Shown one piece after another: positions 13,695 to 22,720 of a DNA stretch of 43,303 nt. The notes under the pieces were generated by a model. That model was not told where the DNA came from and ran no database searches. It saw only the letters and a list, made by a program, of their open reading frames with translations. Source of the DNA: Clostridium guangxiense (lineage in GTDB: Bacteria; Bacillota; Clostridia; Clostridiales; Clostridiaceae); assembly GCF_021043395.1 (NCBI RefSeq), contig NZ_JAJNKE010000037.1, forward strand, positions 1 through 43,303. The letters are read 5' to 3'. Numbering within the stretch: the stretch's first letter is position 1; every line of letters starts with the position of its first letter. The position numbers and the translations under genes are program-made.

Positions 13695-16443
13695 AGAGAT
13701 TGAAATCATTGACTTTGTTTTTTATACTGTCATAAATAAATCCTATTTCCGATATTGGTATCTCAACTTTATAAAACTGTTCTATTACACTAAAGGCTTT
13801 TTTTACTAATTCTATAAAGTGTATATGATACTTTTGAAATTCTTCTGATTTATTGTAATTCATAATAGGATCTTTTATTACTAATCTTTCAATCATACAA
13901 GATATGTGTATATATAAACTTATCTTGAGATCATTAGGAAACTTAAAACAAACTCCTATTTCAAGATTATAAAGGGCACATTCCACTTGATCTATTATCT
14001 TAGAAGGGTTTAATATGGTTAAATAATTAATTACATTTTCAAGTGTAAATAGCTTTACTACTTCTCTATTAATCTTATCTATTATTTTAATATCCACTAC
14101 ATCTCTTAAGGCGTTTTTCAGCAAAGCTTCTCCTTTTTTCATTATAAAATTTTCTATAGATATATATGGAACTTCTTCTATTTTAGGATCGCTTGTTCCA
14201 ATTATAAGCCTCACATCATACTGCTTAAATATATTTCCTTCTTTTCCATTTCCCTTAAGACTTTCATAGTCATAGGCAATAACTTCAACTTCATTATTTG
14301 CAAGACATTTATCCATCAAATCTTTAATTTTTTTAGCCGCTCCTATACCTGTAAGACATGTAGTTATTATAGCATTTTTTCTAGTTTTACTTAAAGGTAT
14401 GTAATTATATTTTGATACATTACCCTTAACTGCCTCTTTTGCAATTTGTTCAACAGATTCTGAATTTAATATTCTATTTCCAACGTCTAGTGCAAGCTGC
14501 GTAGATATGTTATTAATTATAGCAAGATCGCCATAAAACTCCTTGGTTATACCTTTATGTATTCCTTCTAGGGAGCCCATATCCACTAAAATTATTAAAC
14601 CATTTGAAATATTGGTTTCTCTTATGTAAGAATTTAGTTTAGCCACAATTTCAGGACTAGATAGCTCTAATGGCATATCAAAAGCCTCAAAAATATATTC
14701 CCCAAGCATTCTATTTGCAACACTTGCAATACTGCTTGCTGTTGAATATCCATGTGCAATTAATACTGCATTTGTCCTGTCACTTCTTCTTTTTTGGTTA
14801 AAAGACTTAATATAAACTAGCATATATAAATTTAATATTTTATTTAAGGCTATATCTAAGTTCGCTTCAATAGTTTCAATTATTTTTATTATTATTTTAT
14901 ATTCCTTTGGATATTTTATACTCATATAATCTATTAGTTCATCTACATTTTCTTCATCTTCATTATAATATTCCATAAAATATATTATTATGTAAGTTAT
15001 TATTTCTGAGCTATTGGCAAAACATTTTATTCCATATTCACATTCTATGTACATTAAAATATTTTCAGTAATTTTTTTCATAGAATTGAACATAACTGCA
15101 TTTCTCTTCTTATCAATTTCATTAAATATTATTTCATCAACTAACTTATTAAAGTTATCTAAACACTTTCTAAAAAATTCTTCCTGCGTAGTTTCATTTT
15201 CTTTAAGCTCCTCTACAAATTTTAAAATTTCTGAGGTTAAATCTGATATGCTGCCGGAACTTTTATTAAAATAATTGGTATCCTCCGTACCAGAACAGGA
15301 TATAAACATATCCGCAAAATTCACATTACTTAAAATTCCATCAAAGTTTTCCATGAAATCAATTGGCAAATTATTTATTTTTATTTTAAGAACCTTTATG
15401 CTTTTATAATTTGAGCTTTCAAGAGCACTGGCACAGCTTAGCTTTATTGCATTTATAAGCCCTCCTATATTTCCCCCACTCTTGCTTTTTAGAAGAATGT
15501 TTACAACTTTATTGCTTACAAGTATGTCTTTCTTTATATTTATAGCTTCTTTTTTATAAATACTTTGAATAATTTCAAGTTTTTCACTAAGAGGTCTTTC
15601 TTGAAAATTAGGTATATTAACTATAAGAGGTATTCTTCTTAAAAAGGTTTGAAGAAAATTATCTTTTGGACTTTCAGTAGTGGCAAAAATCATCCTTACC
15701 TTGGCATTTCTCCATCTTCCTGCTTCTCCGAGTCTTCTAAAAATACCTTTATCCAGAAATAGAAATAATTTTTCTTGCCCTTCAGGTGGCAGTCTGTGTA
15801 TCTCGTCTAAAAATAGTACTCCTCCATCTGCTCCTTCTATAAGTCCCGGTCTATCCCTTTCAGCTCCAGTATAAGCGCCTTTTACTGAGCCAAATAGAGT
15901 TGCTGAAAGAAGTTCTGGATTATTGGCATATTCTGCACAGTTAAATATAACAAACCTTTCAGGGTTTTCTATAGAGTTTGATGCTTTTGCAAATTCATAT
16001 ATTATTTGTGCAAGAAAGCTTTTTCCAACCCCAGAACTGCCAATAAGAAGTATAGGAAGACCCATTGGGGGATATAAAACTGCTGATTTACACTGATCCA
16101 CCACATACTTTAAGCTTCCATTATATCCTATTAATTTTTTAAATACTTCATTAGTATTTCCTTCTTTAAAGTCACTTTTCTTATTATCTAAATAATTTGA
16201 TACTAACTTTAAGTCTCCTTTCCTCTTATTGTATACATCCGCATCTATAAAATAAACAGGTCTAGTATTTATTTTTATTGCCTTTCCTTCTTTATTTAAG
16301 ACATTTAAAAGATGACTAACCATATTTCTTTGAATACCTAAACTATCAGCAATATTTTTTGCTGTAACTCCATATTCCTTTTGTCCATCAATTTTAAGAG
16401 AACATTCTCTTAACCTTCTCACAATATTTTCTTTATTAGTCAT
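13693..16443 (-). CDS. LevR/ManR-type sigma54-dependent PTS regulator
   Basis: 916 residues. In order: an N-terminal helix-turn-helix (VTAKNIADSLGIQRNMVSHL, residues 26-45); an AAA+ domain with Walker A GSSGVGKS (135-142), the sigma54-contact loop GAYTGA (189-194) and Walker B GGVLFLDEI (207-215); a PRD-like region (about 435-550); an EIIA-Man domain with H564 (LIAHGYS); an EIIB-Gat-like stretch with C696 (ITTCLTGIG); and a second PRD with H846 (LYIHISCMIERL). In this family PTS-dependent phosphorylation of these histidines tells the protein whether sugar is present, and it then opens the sigma54 promoter of a mannose-family PTS. The first PRD lacks the usual His (SEIITYIIIYF). The gene lies directly upstream of its presumed target. 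A possible CcpA site precedes it. Confidence 0.9.
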   Translation of the reverse strand: MTNKENIVRRLRECSLKIDGQKEYGVTAKNIADSLGIQRNMVSHLLNVLNKEGKAIKINTRPVYFIDADVYNKRKGDLKLVSNYLDNKKSDFKEGNTNEVFKKLIGYNGSLKYVVDQCKSAVLYPPMGLPILLIGSSGVGKSFLAQIIYEFAKASNSIENPERFVIFNCAEYANNPELLSATLFGSVKGAYTGAERDRPGLIEGADGGVLFLDEIHRLPPEGQEKLFLFLDKGIFRRLGEAGRWRNAKVRMIFATTESPKDNFLQTFLRRIPLIVNIPNFQERPLSEKLEIIQSIYKKEAINIKKDILVSNKVVNILLKSKSGGNIGGLINAIKLSCASALESSNYKSIKVLKIKINNLPIDFMENFDGILSNVNFADMFISCSGTEDTNYFNKSSGSISDLTSEILKFVEELKENETTQEEFFRKCLDNFNKLVDEIIFNEIDKKRNAVMFNSMKKITENILMYIECEYGIKCFANSSEIITYIIIYFMEYYNEDEENVDELIDYMSIKYPKEYKIIIKIIETIEANLDIALNKILNLYMLVYIKSFNQKRRSDRTNAVLIAHGYSTASSIASVANRMLGEYIFEAFDMPLELSSPEIVAKLNSYIRETNISNGLIILVDMGSLEGIHKGITKEFYGDLAIINNISTQLALDVGNRILNSESVEQIAKEAVKGNVSKYNYIPLSKTRKNAIITTCLTGIGAAKKIKDLMDKCLANNEVEVIAYDYESLKGNGKEGNIFKQYDVRLIIGTSDPKIEEVPYISIENFIMKKGEALLKNALRDVVDIKIIDKINREVVKLFTLENVINYLTILNPSKIIDQVECALYNLEIGVCFKFPNDLKISLYIHISCMIERLVIKDPIMNYNKSEEFQKYHIHFIELVKKAFSVIEQFYKVEIPISEIGFIYDSIKNKVNDFNL

Positions 16444-16501
16444 TGCATTTCAACCTTCCAGTTACTTTTTCATACGTGGTTCAATTTTACTATCATCATT
16501 A

Positions 16502-16515
16502 TGAAAACGTTCTAT
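16502..16515. promoter_or_regulatory. Possible CcpA (cre) site upstream of the LevR-type gene
   Basis: TGAAAACGTTCTAT matches the cre pattern TGWAANCGNTNWCA at 12 of 14 positions, missing only the last two. It lies 58 bp upstream of the start codon, a sensible place for catabolite repression of the regulator. This is based on pattern only. Confidence 0.35.
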
Positions 16516-16621
16516 ATTTTTCAGTTTATCATTTATACCATAATAACATTACTAATCTTATTATTCAATAATATAAATAGGTAATCCACAGAAAATAACT
16601 GATGAGAAGTATAAAAGCTTA

Positions 16622-17026
16622 TAAAGGGGATGTCGCACTAAAATATATTTAGTCGCAATTGTTAAATATCGCAAACTAACTATAATAGTAAGTTAAGGGT
16701 TTTACGATGCCGTGCACGTAAAAAGTGAAGGGTTTTACCTTCTGTAAAAGATTAAGGTTGATTTTCCTCCGTTTTACTACGAAAAATCTTTAACTTATTT
16801 AAATTATTTATTTTTCGTAGAGAAACGGAGAAAAATATTCCTTAACCTTTTGCCGTGGCAAAACCCTTCACCTTTGACAAGTAGAACAAAGTCAAACCCT
16901 TCACTTTTCGCATAACGAAAACCTTAGTCTTTTAACAAGCGAAGTGAAGTTAAAACCCTTCACTTAAATTTGTTCTCAATATTTATAAATCATAATTTAA
17001 CAATTTTTAGTGCGACAGCCCCTTTA
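16622..17026. mobile_element. MITE-like element, ~400 bp, with 23 bp terminal inverted repeats
   Basis: The ends read AAAGGGGATGTCGCACTAAAA and, inverted, AAAGGGGCTGTCGCACTAAAA, with a single difference. There is no coding potential. The interior is itself built of inverted repeats: five copies of AAACCCTTCAC or its complement AAGGGTTTTA, and two inverted copies of a TTTTTCGTAG...AAACGGAGAAAAA motif shared with the composite repeat at 1-296 and 10665-10950. This looks like a non-autonomous element moved by a transposase elsewhere. A much shorter relative is at 42553-42655. Target duplications are not clear. The remaining 16444-16621 holds the regulator's leader. Confidence 0.75.
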
Positions 17027-17031
17027 AAGAC

Positions 17032-17997
17032 TTATTTAATTAGTATTTCATCTCCGCACTGTGCTTTTCGCGCCTTTTTATATAAATCACCATCTCTTTT
17101 AAAAATGTTTACTTTTTTTATTCCATCTATGCTGCAAATATCAAGAGTTATTCTACCTTTTCCAGTAATAGGATGCCTCAAGATACGTGCATCTGCAGTT
17201 CTATACGGCTCACGTGATATAGCCAAATATGCAAATTTTTCGTCTTCATAAGGAACTTCTCCTTCTTTTAATTGGCGATGTAATTTACTTCTTTGTACTC
17301 TACAGGTAAAATGGCACCAATCATCCTGTTCAAGTGGACAATTATTTTCATGTGAACATGGTGCTACTATATGTGCTCCTTCTCCTAATAAATATTCACG
17401 TATCTTTTTTAAATGTGAATACCCTACAGGAGTTCCTGGTTCTATAATCAAAGTTATTTTATTAGTTGCCTTCCACAGCTTGTAGGCTGCCTTCATTCTT
17501 TCATCGTCATCTAGCTCATTTAGTACATAAGATGCAATAACTAAATCAGCCTTTTCAGTGATATCAGCCTTTGTCAAATCATACTCTATCCATTTTGCTC
17601 TTCTTAAAAACTGGCTTCCTTCTGACATCATTTTTTGACCAACCTCGCGCATTGCATTTTCTCTTTCTAAGCATACAATACTTTTTAAATCAATAAGAGA
17701 ATCTGCAGCCCACGAAGCAGCTCCTGTTCCTGCTCCAACATCTAATAATGATTCTATATTGCAATCAGCTAAATCTAAAGTATACTTAAGCGCCGAATAA
17801 ACTGCTCCATATGTTGCTGGCATTCTTACAACTGAATAGGCTACTGCTTCATTACTTTCTGTAAGAAGGCGCTTTCCATGACCACTTTCAGTTCTATATT
17901 TTTTACTAAGTGTTTGTGCATCTTGCGCTAGCTTTGAATGTTTAATGCCAACAAGCTGATTTTCTATAGCTAGCTTAAGCTCAATAGGTAATTCCAT
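17032..17997 (-). CDS. Rsm22-family small-subunit-associated methyltransferase-like protein
   Basis: 321 residues. The SAM-binding motif LLDVGAGTGAASWAA is at 84-98, and IASYVLNELDDDER follows at the position of motif IV/V. The C-terminal part has the family pattern PCSHENNCPLEQDDWCHFTC (C214, C220, C228, C232) then RVQRSKLHRQLK and YEDEKFAYLAISR. The eukaryotic relative METTL17/Rsm22 acts in mitochondrial small-subunit assembly and its cysteine set binds an iron-sulfur cluster; the same four cysteines are intact here. A ribosome-assembly role in bacteria is an inference. The 3' end abuts the MITE-like element. Confidence 0.82.
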   Translation of the reverse strand: MELPIELKLAIENQLVGIKHSKLAQDAQTLSKKYRTESGHGKRLLTESNEAVAYSVVRMPATYGAVYSALKYTLDLADCNIESLLDVGAGTGAASWAADSLIDLKSIVCLERENAMREVGQKMMSEGSQFLRRAKWIEYDLTKADITEKADLVIASYVLNELDDDERMKAAYKLWKATNKITLIIEPGTPVGYSHLKKIREYLLGEGAHIVAPCSHENNCPLEQDDWCHFTCRVQRSKLHRQLKEGEVPYEDEKFAYLAISREPYRTADARILRHPITGKGRITLDICSIDGIKKVNIFKRDGDLYKKARKAQCGDEILIK

Positions 17998-18094
17998 TTA
18001 TTTTAACCTCTTTCTTTGCTTTTAAATATTTATAATTATATCATTTGAAATTAGATTGTGTGAACTACAATGCCAAAAACTTTTCTTTGAAAAC

Positions 18095-18138
18095 AAAAAT
18101 AGCTCATATTTAATGCAGCTTTAATATGAGTTATTTTT
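18095..18138 (-). terminator. Terminator of the unknown gene at 18182
   Basis: Arms AAAAATAGCTCATATTTAA and TTAATATGAGTTATTTTT pair almost perfectly around GCAGCT. On the minus strand the stem ends in TATTTTTGTTTTC. Confidence 0.75.
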
Positions 18139-18181
18139 CCTTACATATTTTTTAATTATTAAAATAATTTCATCTATAAAA

Positions 18182-18808
18182 TTACAGTTTTTTTATTGTA
18201 CTTATGTCATTTTCTTCTCTAAAGTACTTGTATCCTGTATCACTGGCACTTAAAAATCCATTAATCCACGAATCTACAAAATAATTAAAATTATTAACAT
18301 CTCCATGAGCCTCATCCCAATATTCCTTATGGAGATCTCTTGTAGTTTTCCATGCGATAACATTTTCATTATCTTCAATTATTTCATTTACCCTATCGCA
18401 TGGCATTCCTTCAAGCATATAATCAAAAACTAAATTGAAAAGTTCTTGTGGTGAGCCACCGCTTATTTCAAGTTTTTTCATCGTATCTACTCCACTTTGA
18501 TAAAAGATATCAGCAATATCTTCTTTTTTAACAGCATTATTCCTTAACAATTCAGTTACTATATATGCTAATCGGCTTTCTACACTTATTATTCTTTGCT
18601 GAAGCCATCCATGAATATTATCATGCTCTATATTGTCCTCAAGTGAACCTGTTACAGGAGTTCCATATTTAGAATAGCTCTCATTTAGCATAGCCTTGCT
18701 ATTATAACCATTTCTTTCAGCTAGTTCTGTTATATTTTCTATTAATTTTTCATGCAGCTGAATTTTATTAAACAACCAATAATGAATCTTACCTAAAAAT
18801 GCACTCAT
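18182..18808 (-). CDS. Conserved-looking protein of unknown function
   Basis: 208 residues, predicted soluble and largely helical, acidic. No family was recognised. Features seen: a hydrophobic N-terminal helix with FLGKIHYWLFNKIQLHEKLI, a central DNIHGWLQQRIISVESRLAY helix with regularly placed His/Trp/Arg, a Cys in LEGMPCDRVNEIIED, and an aromatic C-terminus (NFNYFVDSWINGFL, GYKYF). It is preceded by a good ribosome site (GGAGG) and followed by its own terminator, so it is probably monocistronic, between the Rsm22-like gene and the lipoprotein genes. Function not assigned. Confidence 0.7.
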   Translation of the reverse strand: MSAFLGKIHYWLFNKIQLHEKLIENITELAERNGYNSKAMLNESYSKYGTPVTGSLEDNIEHDNIHGWLQQRIISVESRLAYIVTELLRNNAVKKEDIADIFYQSGVDTMKKLEISGGSPQELFNLVFDYMLEGMPCDRVNEIIEDNENVIAWKTTRDLHKEYWDEAHGDVNNFNYFVDSWINGFLSASDTGYKYFREENDISTIKKL

Positions 18809-18928
18809 TTGATTAGCCTCCTTAAATTTTTATCAATATTCTTTTAAAACATAATCTAATTATATAATTAGCCTTTTTTTCATTCGGTATCCTTAGTTAC
18901 AAAAATAAATTATATTAAATAAAACTTT

Positions 18929-18964
18929 AAAGCCTAGTTGTTAAAAGGCTAACAACTAGGCTTT
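18929..18964. terminator. Terminator downstream of the first lipoprotein gene
   Basis: A perfect 15 bp stem AAAGCCTAGTTGTTA/TAACAACTAGGCTTT with a six-base loop, 39 bp past the stop of the minus-strand gene at 19003. The T-run is better on the plus strand (CTTTTTAG); the minus strand continues AAAGTTTTATTT. Confidence 0.75.
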
Positions 18965-19002
18965 TTAGATTTATAAATTTATTTATCGTTTCAGTAAGGC
19001 TC

Positions 19003-20619
19003 TTACTTAGAAACATCCCACTTCTCAAGATTAGCATACATTCCAAATGCTGTTGCTCCACCATATGTTAATCTTTTATTAACAGCAGTCATGCTGCTTG
19101 GTGCATAAGTTCCAATTACCGGTGAATCATTCACATAAAGCTCTTGAACCTTGTTATAAATTTCTGTACGTTTTGCTTTATCTACAGTAACTTTACCTTG
19201 TGCAAGAATTGAATCCATTTGACTGTTGCTGTATGCACTTAAGTCAAGAATTTGACCACTTGCTATATAGGCTGTTATATCTGGATTAACAGGATCAAAA
19301 GTAAAACCAGCTAAGAATAAATCATAGTCATGCTTTTTAGCAAGATTTAAAGCTGTAACAAAATCATATTTTTGAATTTGAGTTTTAATACCAACTTCTT
19401 GAAGATTTTGTGCTATTACGTTAGCAGATTGTTCACGAACAGTGTTGCCAGTAGGAACGTTAAGCTTTAAAACCTTACTTGAATCCCAATTTGCTGCTTT
19501 TAATAATTCTTTAGCTTTTGCTGGGTCGTAAGTTGGATAATCTAAATCCTTATTAAAGAAACTGCTTGATTTAGGATAAGGTCCTACAATTTCTTCTCCA
19601 GCACCTTTAAGTAAATTATCAACTATTTGTTTTCTATTTATCGCATATGAAATAGCTTTTCTTACATTAGCGTTAGAAATTCTATTAACATTGACTTCCA
19701 TAACCTGTATTCCGCTAGGATCGCCTTTTGTAACTGCTATATTTTTCAAGCTTTTAAGCTTTGAAATATCGTCATTTGGAAGTTGACCTACCAAAGGATC
19801 ATTTGTATCAATTTCACCACTTTGAAGTTGTACAGTTAATTCAGTTCCCTGCATTATTTTAAAGTTAAGTTGTGAAAGTTTAGGTGTTCCTCTAAAATAA
19901 TCTTTATTAGCTGCCATTTGAACATATTGATCTTTTTTATATGTAACAAGTTTAAATGCCCCATCTGTTACATTAGGATTTTGAAAAAATGCTGCTTTAA
20001 ACATCTGGTCAAGTGGAGTATCCTTTAAAATGTGCTTTGGCACTGTTTTTAAATATTGTCCTATTAAATCCTCAAATACAACTATATCAACAGGCTGCTT
20101 AGTTATCAAATTTACAGTATGGTCGTCCACTTTTTTAGCCCCATCAAAAGCATCTGTACCATTTGTGTTCTTTCCTGCATCATTTAATCCAGCAAGCATA
20201 TTGAATTTAGATGCAATTGTAGCTGCAACTTTAGGATTTGTTATGAGGTTTAAGGTAAATAGAACATCATCTGCTGTTACAGGTTTTCCGTCTGTCCACT
20301 TTGCATTTTTGTTCAATTTTACAGCAAACGTCTTGTTATCTGTTGTAGTTATTGAATCTGCAAGCCCTGGAACGAATTTCAAATCATTTGAAAGCTCAAC
20401 AAGCGGTTTAAATAAAACTTCTGTCATGTTGTTTTGGCTTTGGTCTGATGAATCAAGTGCATTAAATCCACTTGGTGCATTAACTATACCAATATTTACG
20501 ACTTTCTTTGCATTTCCACTTTTTGAAGCACTACCATTTGAACTTCCACAAGCTGACAAAGTCAAACTAGTAGTACATACTAAAGCTAAAATTACGGCTC
20601 TAACAAGTTTCTTTTTCAT
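19003..20619 (-). CDS. Oligopeptide-type ABC substrate-binding lipoprotein (paralogue 1)
   Basis: 538 residues of the OppA/DppA family (SBP class C). The signal peptide ends in the lipobox LSAC with acylated C24, followed by a Ser/Gly/Asn linker. Family features include NKNAKWTDGKPVTADDVLFT near residue 105 and RKAISYAINRKQIVDNLLKG around 325. It should capture peptides or a similar ligand outside the membrane and hand them to a permease. No permease or ATPase gene is in this window. It has its own promoter (20694-20722) and terminator. It differs from paralogues 2 and 3 mostly in the ligand-facing central part (PSGIQVMEVNVN instead of QTLQMNVK). Confidence 0.9.
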   Translation of the reverse strand: MKKKLVRAVILALVCTTSLTLSACGSSNGSASKSGNAKKVVNIGIVNAPSGFNALDSSDQSQNNMTEVLFKPLVELSNDLKFVPGLADSITTTDNKTFAVKLNKNAKWTDGKPVTADDVLFTLNLITNPKVAATIASKFNMLAGLNDAGKNTNGTDAFDGAKKVDDHTVNLITKQPVDIVVFEDLIGQYLKTVPKHILKDTPLDQMFKAAFFQNPNVTDGAFKLVTYKKDQYVQMAANKDYFRGTPKLSQLNFKIMQGTELTVQLQSGEIDTNDPLVGQLPNDDISKLKSLKNIAVTKGDPSGIQVMEVNVNRISNANVRKAISYAINRKQIVDNLLKGAGEEIVGPYPKSSSFFNKDLDYPTYDPAKAKELLKAANWDSSKVLKLNVPTGNTVREQSANVIAQNLQEVGIKTQIQKYDFVTALNLAKKHDYDLFLAGFTFDPVNPDITAYIASGQILDLSAYSNSQMDSILAQGKVTVDKAKRTEIYNKVQELYVNDSPVIGTYAPSSMTAVNKRLTYGGATAFGMYANLEKWDVSK

Positions 20620-20693
20620 TTTTTTGCCCCCTAATGTTTCATTTGTAAAAATTTTTTAATAAAATTAACTATTTGTTAACTACCTTATTGCTT

Positions 20694-20722
20694 ATAATAC
20701 TGTAATTTGATAGATATGTCAA
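20694..20722 (-). promoter_or_regulatory. Promoter of lipoprotein paralogue 1
   Basis: On the minus strand TTGACA (20717-20722), 17 bp and TATTAT (20694-20699). The same -35/-10 pair and spacing recur in front of paralogue 2. Confidence 0.75.
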
Positions 20723-20776
20723 TTTTCTAGGTAAATTTTCGACAAATTGAATATTACATCCAATAAATTTAATTTT

Positions 20777-20825
20777 AAAAAAATAAGGCATTAATAGCCT
20801 TTTAAACTATTAACACCTTATTTTT
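20777..20825 (-). terminator. Terminator of lipoprotein paralogue 2
   Basis: Two-part stem: AAAAATAAGG pairs with CCTTATTTTT and CTATTAA pairs with TTAATAG inside it. On the minus strand the stem ends in CCTTATTTTTTTAAAA. It begins 17 bp after the stop at 20842. Confidence 0.85.
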
Positions 20826-20841
20826 AATGTTTCTAATTTTT

Positions 20842-22464
20842 TTATTTTACGTCCCATTTTTCAATGTCCACGTACATTCCAACTGATTTTGGAGTTACGC
20901 CTACTACTCTTTTATTAACAGCTCCCATACCAAGTGGTGCATACACCCCAATTGATGGTGCATCATTACTATATGCTTCTTGAACTTTGTTGTAAATATC
21001 TGTAACCTTCGCAGAATCTACAGTTGTTTTTCCTTGTTGTAAAAGTGCATCTACTGTTGGATTACTGTATCCGCTTAAGTCTAAAGTTTGACCTGTACCT
21101 ATATATGCCGATACATCTGGGTTAACAGGATCTACTTGAAGTCCAACTATATATAAATCAAATTGATGCTTTTTACCAAGAGACAAACTTGTAACAAAAT
21201 CATATTTTTGAATTTGAACTTTTATTCCTACATCTTGAAGATTTTGAGCTATAACATTTGCAGCCTGCTCACGACCGGTATTTCCAATAGGAACATTAAA
21301 TTTCAATACCTTGTTTGAATCCCAATTTGCTTCTTTTAATAAAGCTTTTGCTTTTGCTGGGTCATAGCTAGCATAATCTATATCCTTATCAAAGAACTGA
21401 CTTGATGGTGGATATACTCCAATAATTTCTTCTGCCGCACCCTTTATTATATTCTTTATTATTTGCTTTCTATTTATTGCATAAGAAATAGCTCTTCTTA
21501 CTTTAGCATCAGGTATAGTTTTTACGTTCATTTGTAAAGTTTGAGCATTAACTGATGCCTTTTCTTTTATAACATCAATATTTTTCATATCTTTAACTTT
21601 TTCGATATCATCGTTAGGTATTGTACCTATAAGAGGATCGTTCATATCAATTTCGCCACTTTGAAGTTGTACAGTTAATTCAGTTCCCTGCATTATTTTA
21701 AAGTTAAGTTGTGTAAGCTTAGGTGCTCCTCTAAAATAATCTTTATTAGCTGCCATTTGAACATATTGATCTTTTTTATATGTAACTAATTTAAATTGAC
21801 CATCTGTCACAGTAGGATTCTGGAAGAATGATGCCTTAAACATTTGATCTAACGGTACATCCTTAAGCGCATGCTGTGGAACAGTTTTTAAATATTGACC
21901 AACCATATCTTCAAATATTGCTTTATTAACATTGTCTTTTGTAACAAGTTGTATAGTATGATCATCTATTTTTTTAGCTCCTTCAAAACTATTCTGTCCT
22001 GAAGTGTTTTTACCAGAATCATCTAAGCCTTTTAATATATTGAACTTAGATGCAATTGTAGAAGCAACTTTGGGATTTGTTATAAGCCCAAGTGTAAACA
22101 TAGTATCATCTGCTGTTACTGGCTTTCCGTCCGTCCACTTTGCCTTTTTATTTAGTTTTACAGTAAAAGTCTTGTTATCCGTTGTATCAATAGAATCAGC
22201 TAATGATGGCTGAAATTTAAAATCCCCATCAAGCTCTACAAGTGGTTTAAATAAAATTTGTGTCATATCATTTTGTGCTACATCGGAAGAATCCAATGCG
22301 TTAAATCCGCTTGGCGCATTCATTATCCCCACATTTACTATTTTTTTCGCTGAACCAGCAGATTTACTATTGCCTGTCCCACCACTGCTTCCACATGCTG
22401 ACAACCCAATAGTAGCAGTGCAGGTTACTGCAATTACTAATGTTTTTAAAATTCTTGATCTCAT
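20842..22464 (-). CDS. Oligopeptide-type ABC substrate-binding lipoprotein (paralogue 2)
   Basis: 540 residues, same family as the genes at 19003 and 24138, and very close to the latter. Lipobox LSAC with C24, then GSSGGTGNSKS linker. Long identical blocks with paralogue 3, such as YFRGAPKLTQLNFKIMQGTE, point to a recent duplication. Variation is concentrated around residues 275-305 (MKNIDVIKEKASVNAQTL). Ribosome site GGGGGG lies seven bases before the ATG. It lies 257 bp from the M20 amidohydrolase gene with its own promoter, so it is likely transcribed alone. Ligand unknown, plausibly peptides or acylated amino acids. Confidence 0.9.
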   Translation of the reverse strand: MRSRILKTLVIAVTCTATIGLSACGSSGGTGNSKSAGSAKKIVNVGIMNAPSGFNALDSSDVAQNDMTQILFKPLVELDGDFKFQPSLADSIDTTDNKTFTVKLNKKAKWTDGKPVTADDTMFTLGLITNPKVASTIASKFNILKGLDDSGKNTSGQNSFEGAKKIDDHTIQLVTKDNVNKAIFEDMVGQYLKTVPQHALKDVPLDQMFKASFFQNPTVTDGQFKLVTYKKDQYVQMAANKDYFRGAPKLTQLNFKIMQGTELTVQLQSGEIDMNDPLIGTIPNDDIEKVKDMKNIDVIKEKASVNAQTLQMNVKTIPDAKVRRAISYAINRKQIIKNIIKGAAEEIIGVYPPSSQFFDKDIDYASYDPAKAKALLKEANWDSNKVLKFNVPIGNTGREQAANVIAQNLQDVGIKVQIQKYDFVTSLSLGKKHQFDLYIVGLQVDPVNPDVSAYIGTGQTLDLSGYSNPTVDALLQQGKTTVDSAKVTDIYNKVQEAYSNDAPSIGVYAPLGMGAVNKRVVGVTPKSVGMYVDIEKWDVK

Positions 22465-22538
22465 TATTAGCCCCCCGTTGTATAATTTGCAATATTTTAA
22501 TATAATTAATAAATCACTTATTAATTATCATATTAACA

Positions 22539-22567
22539 ATAATATATTAATATAACACATTTGTCAA
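22539..22567 (-). promoter_or_regulatory. Promoter of lipoprotein paralogue 2
   Basis: Minus strand TTGACA (22562-22567), 17 bp and TATTAT (22539-22544), 75 bp upstream of the ATG. The rest of the gap 22568-22720 is AT-rich with no gene seen. Confidence 0.75.
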
Positions 22568-22720
22568 TTTAATTGTCGTATTTTTATTGTTTTTTATACT
22601 TTATAGTGTTAAATGTAAAACTTTTTCGTTTTAAAGTGGATTTTTATAAAAAATTAGCAAACGCAATTAATTAACAATTTTTAGTTATATATGCTGTATT
22701 TTTATCAATTTTAAATATTA

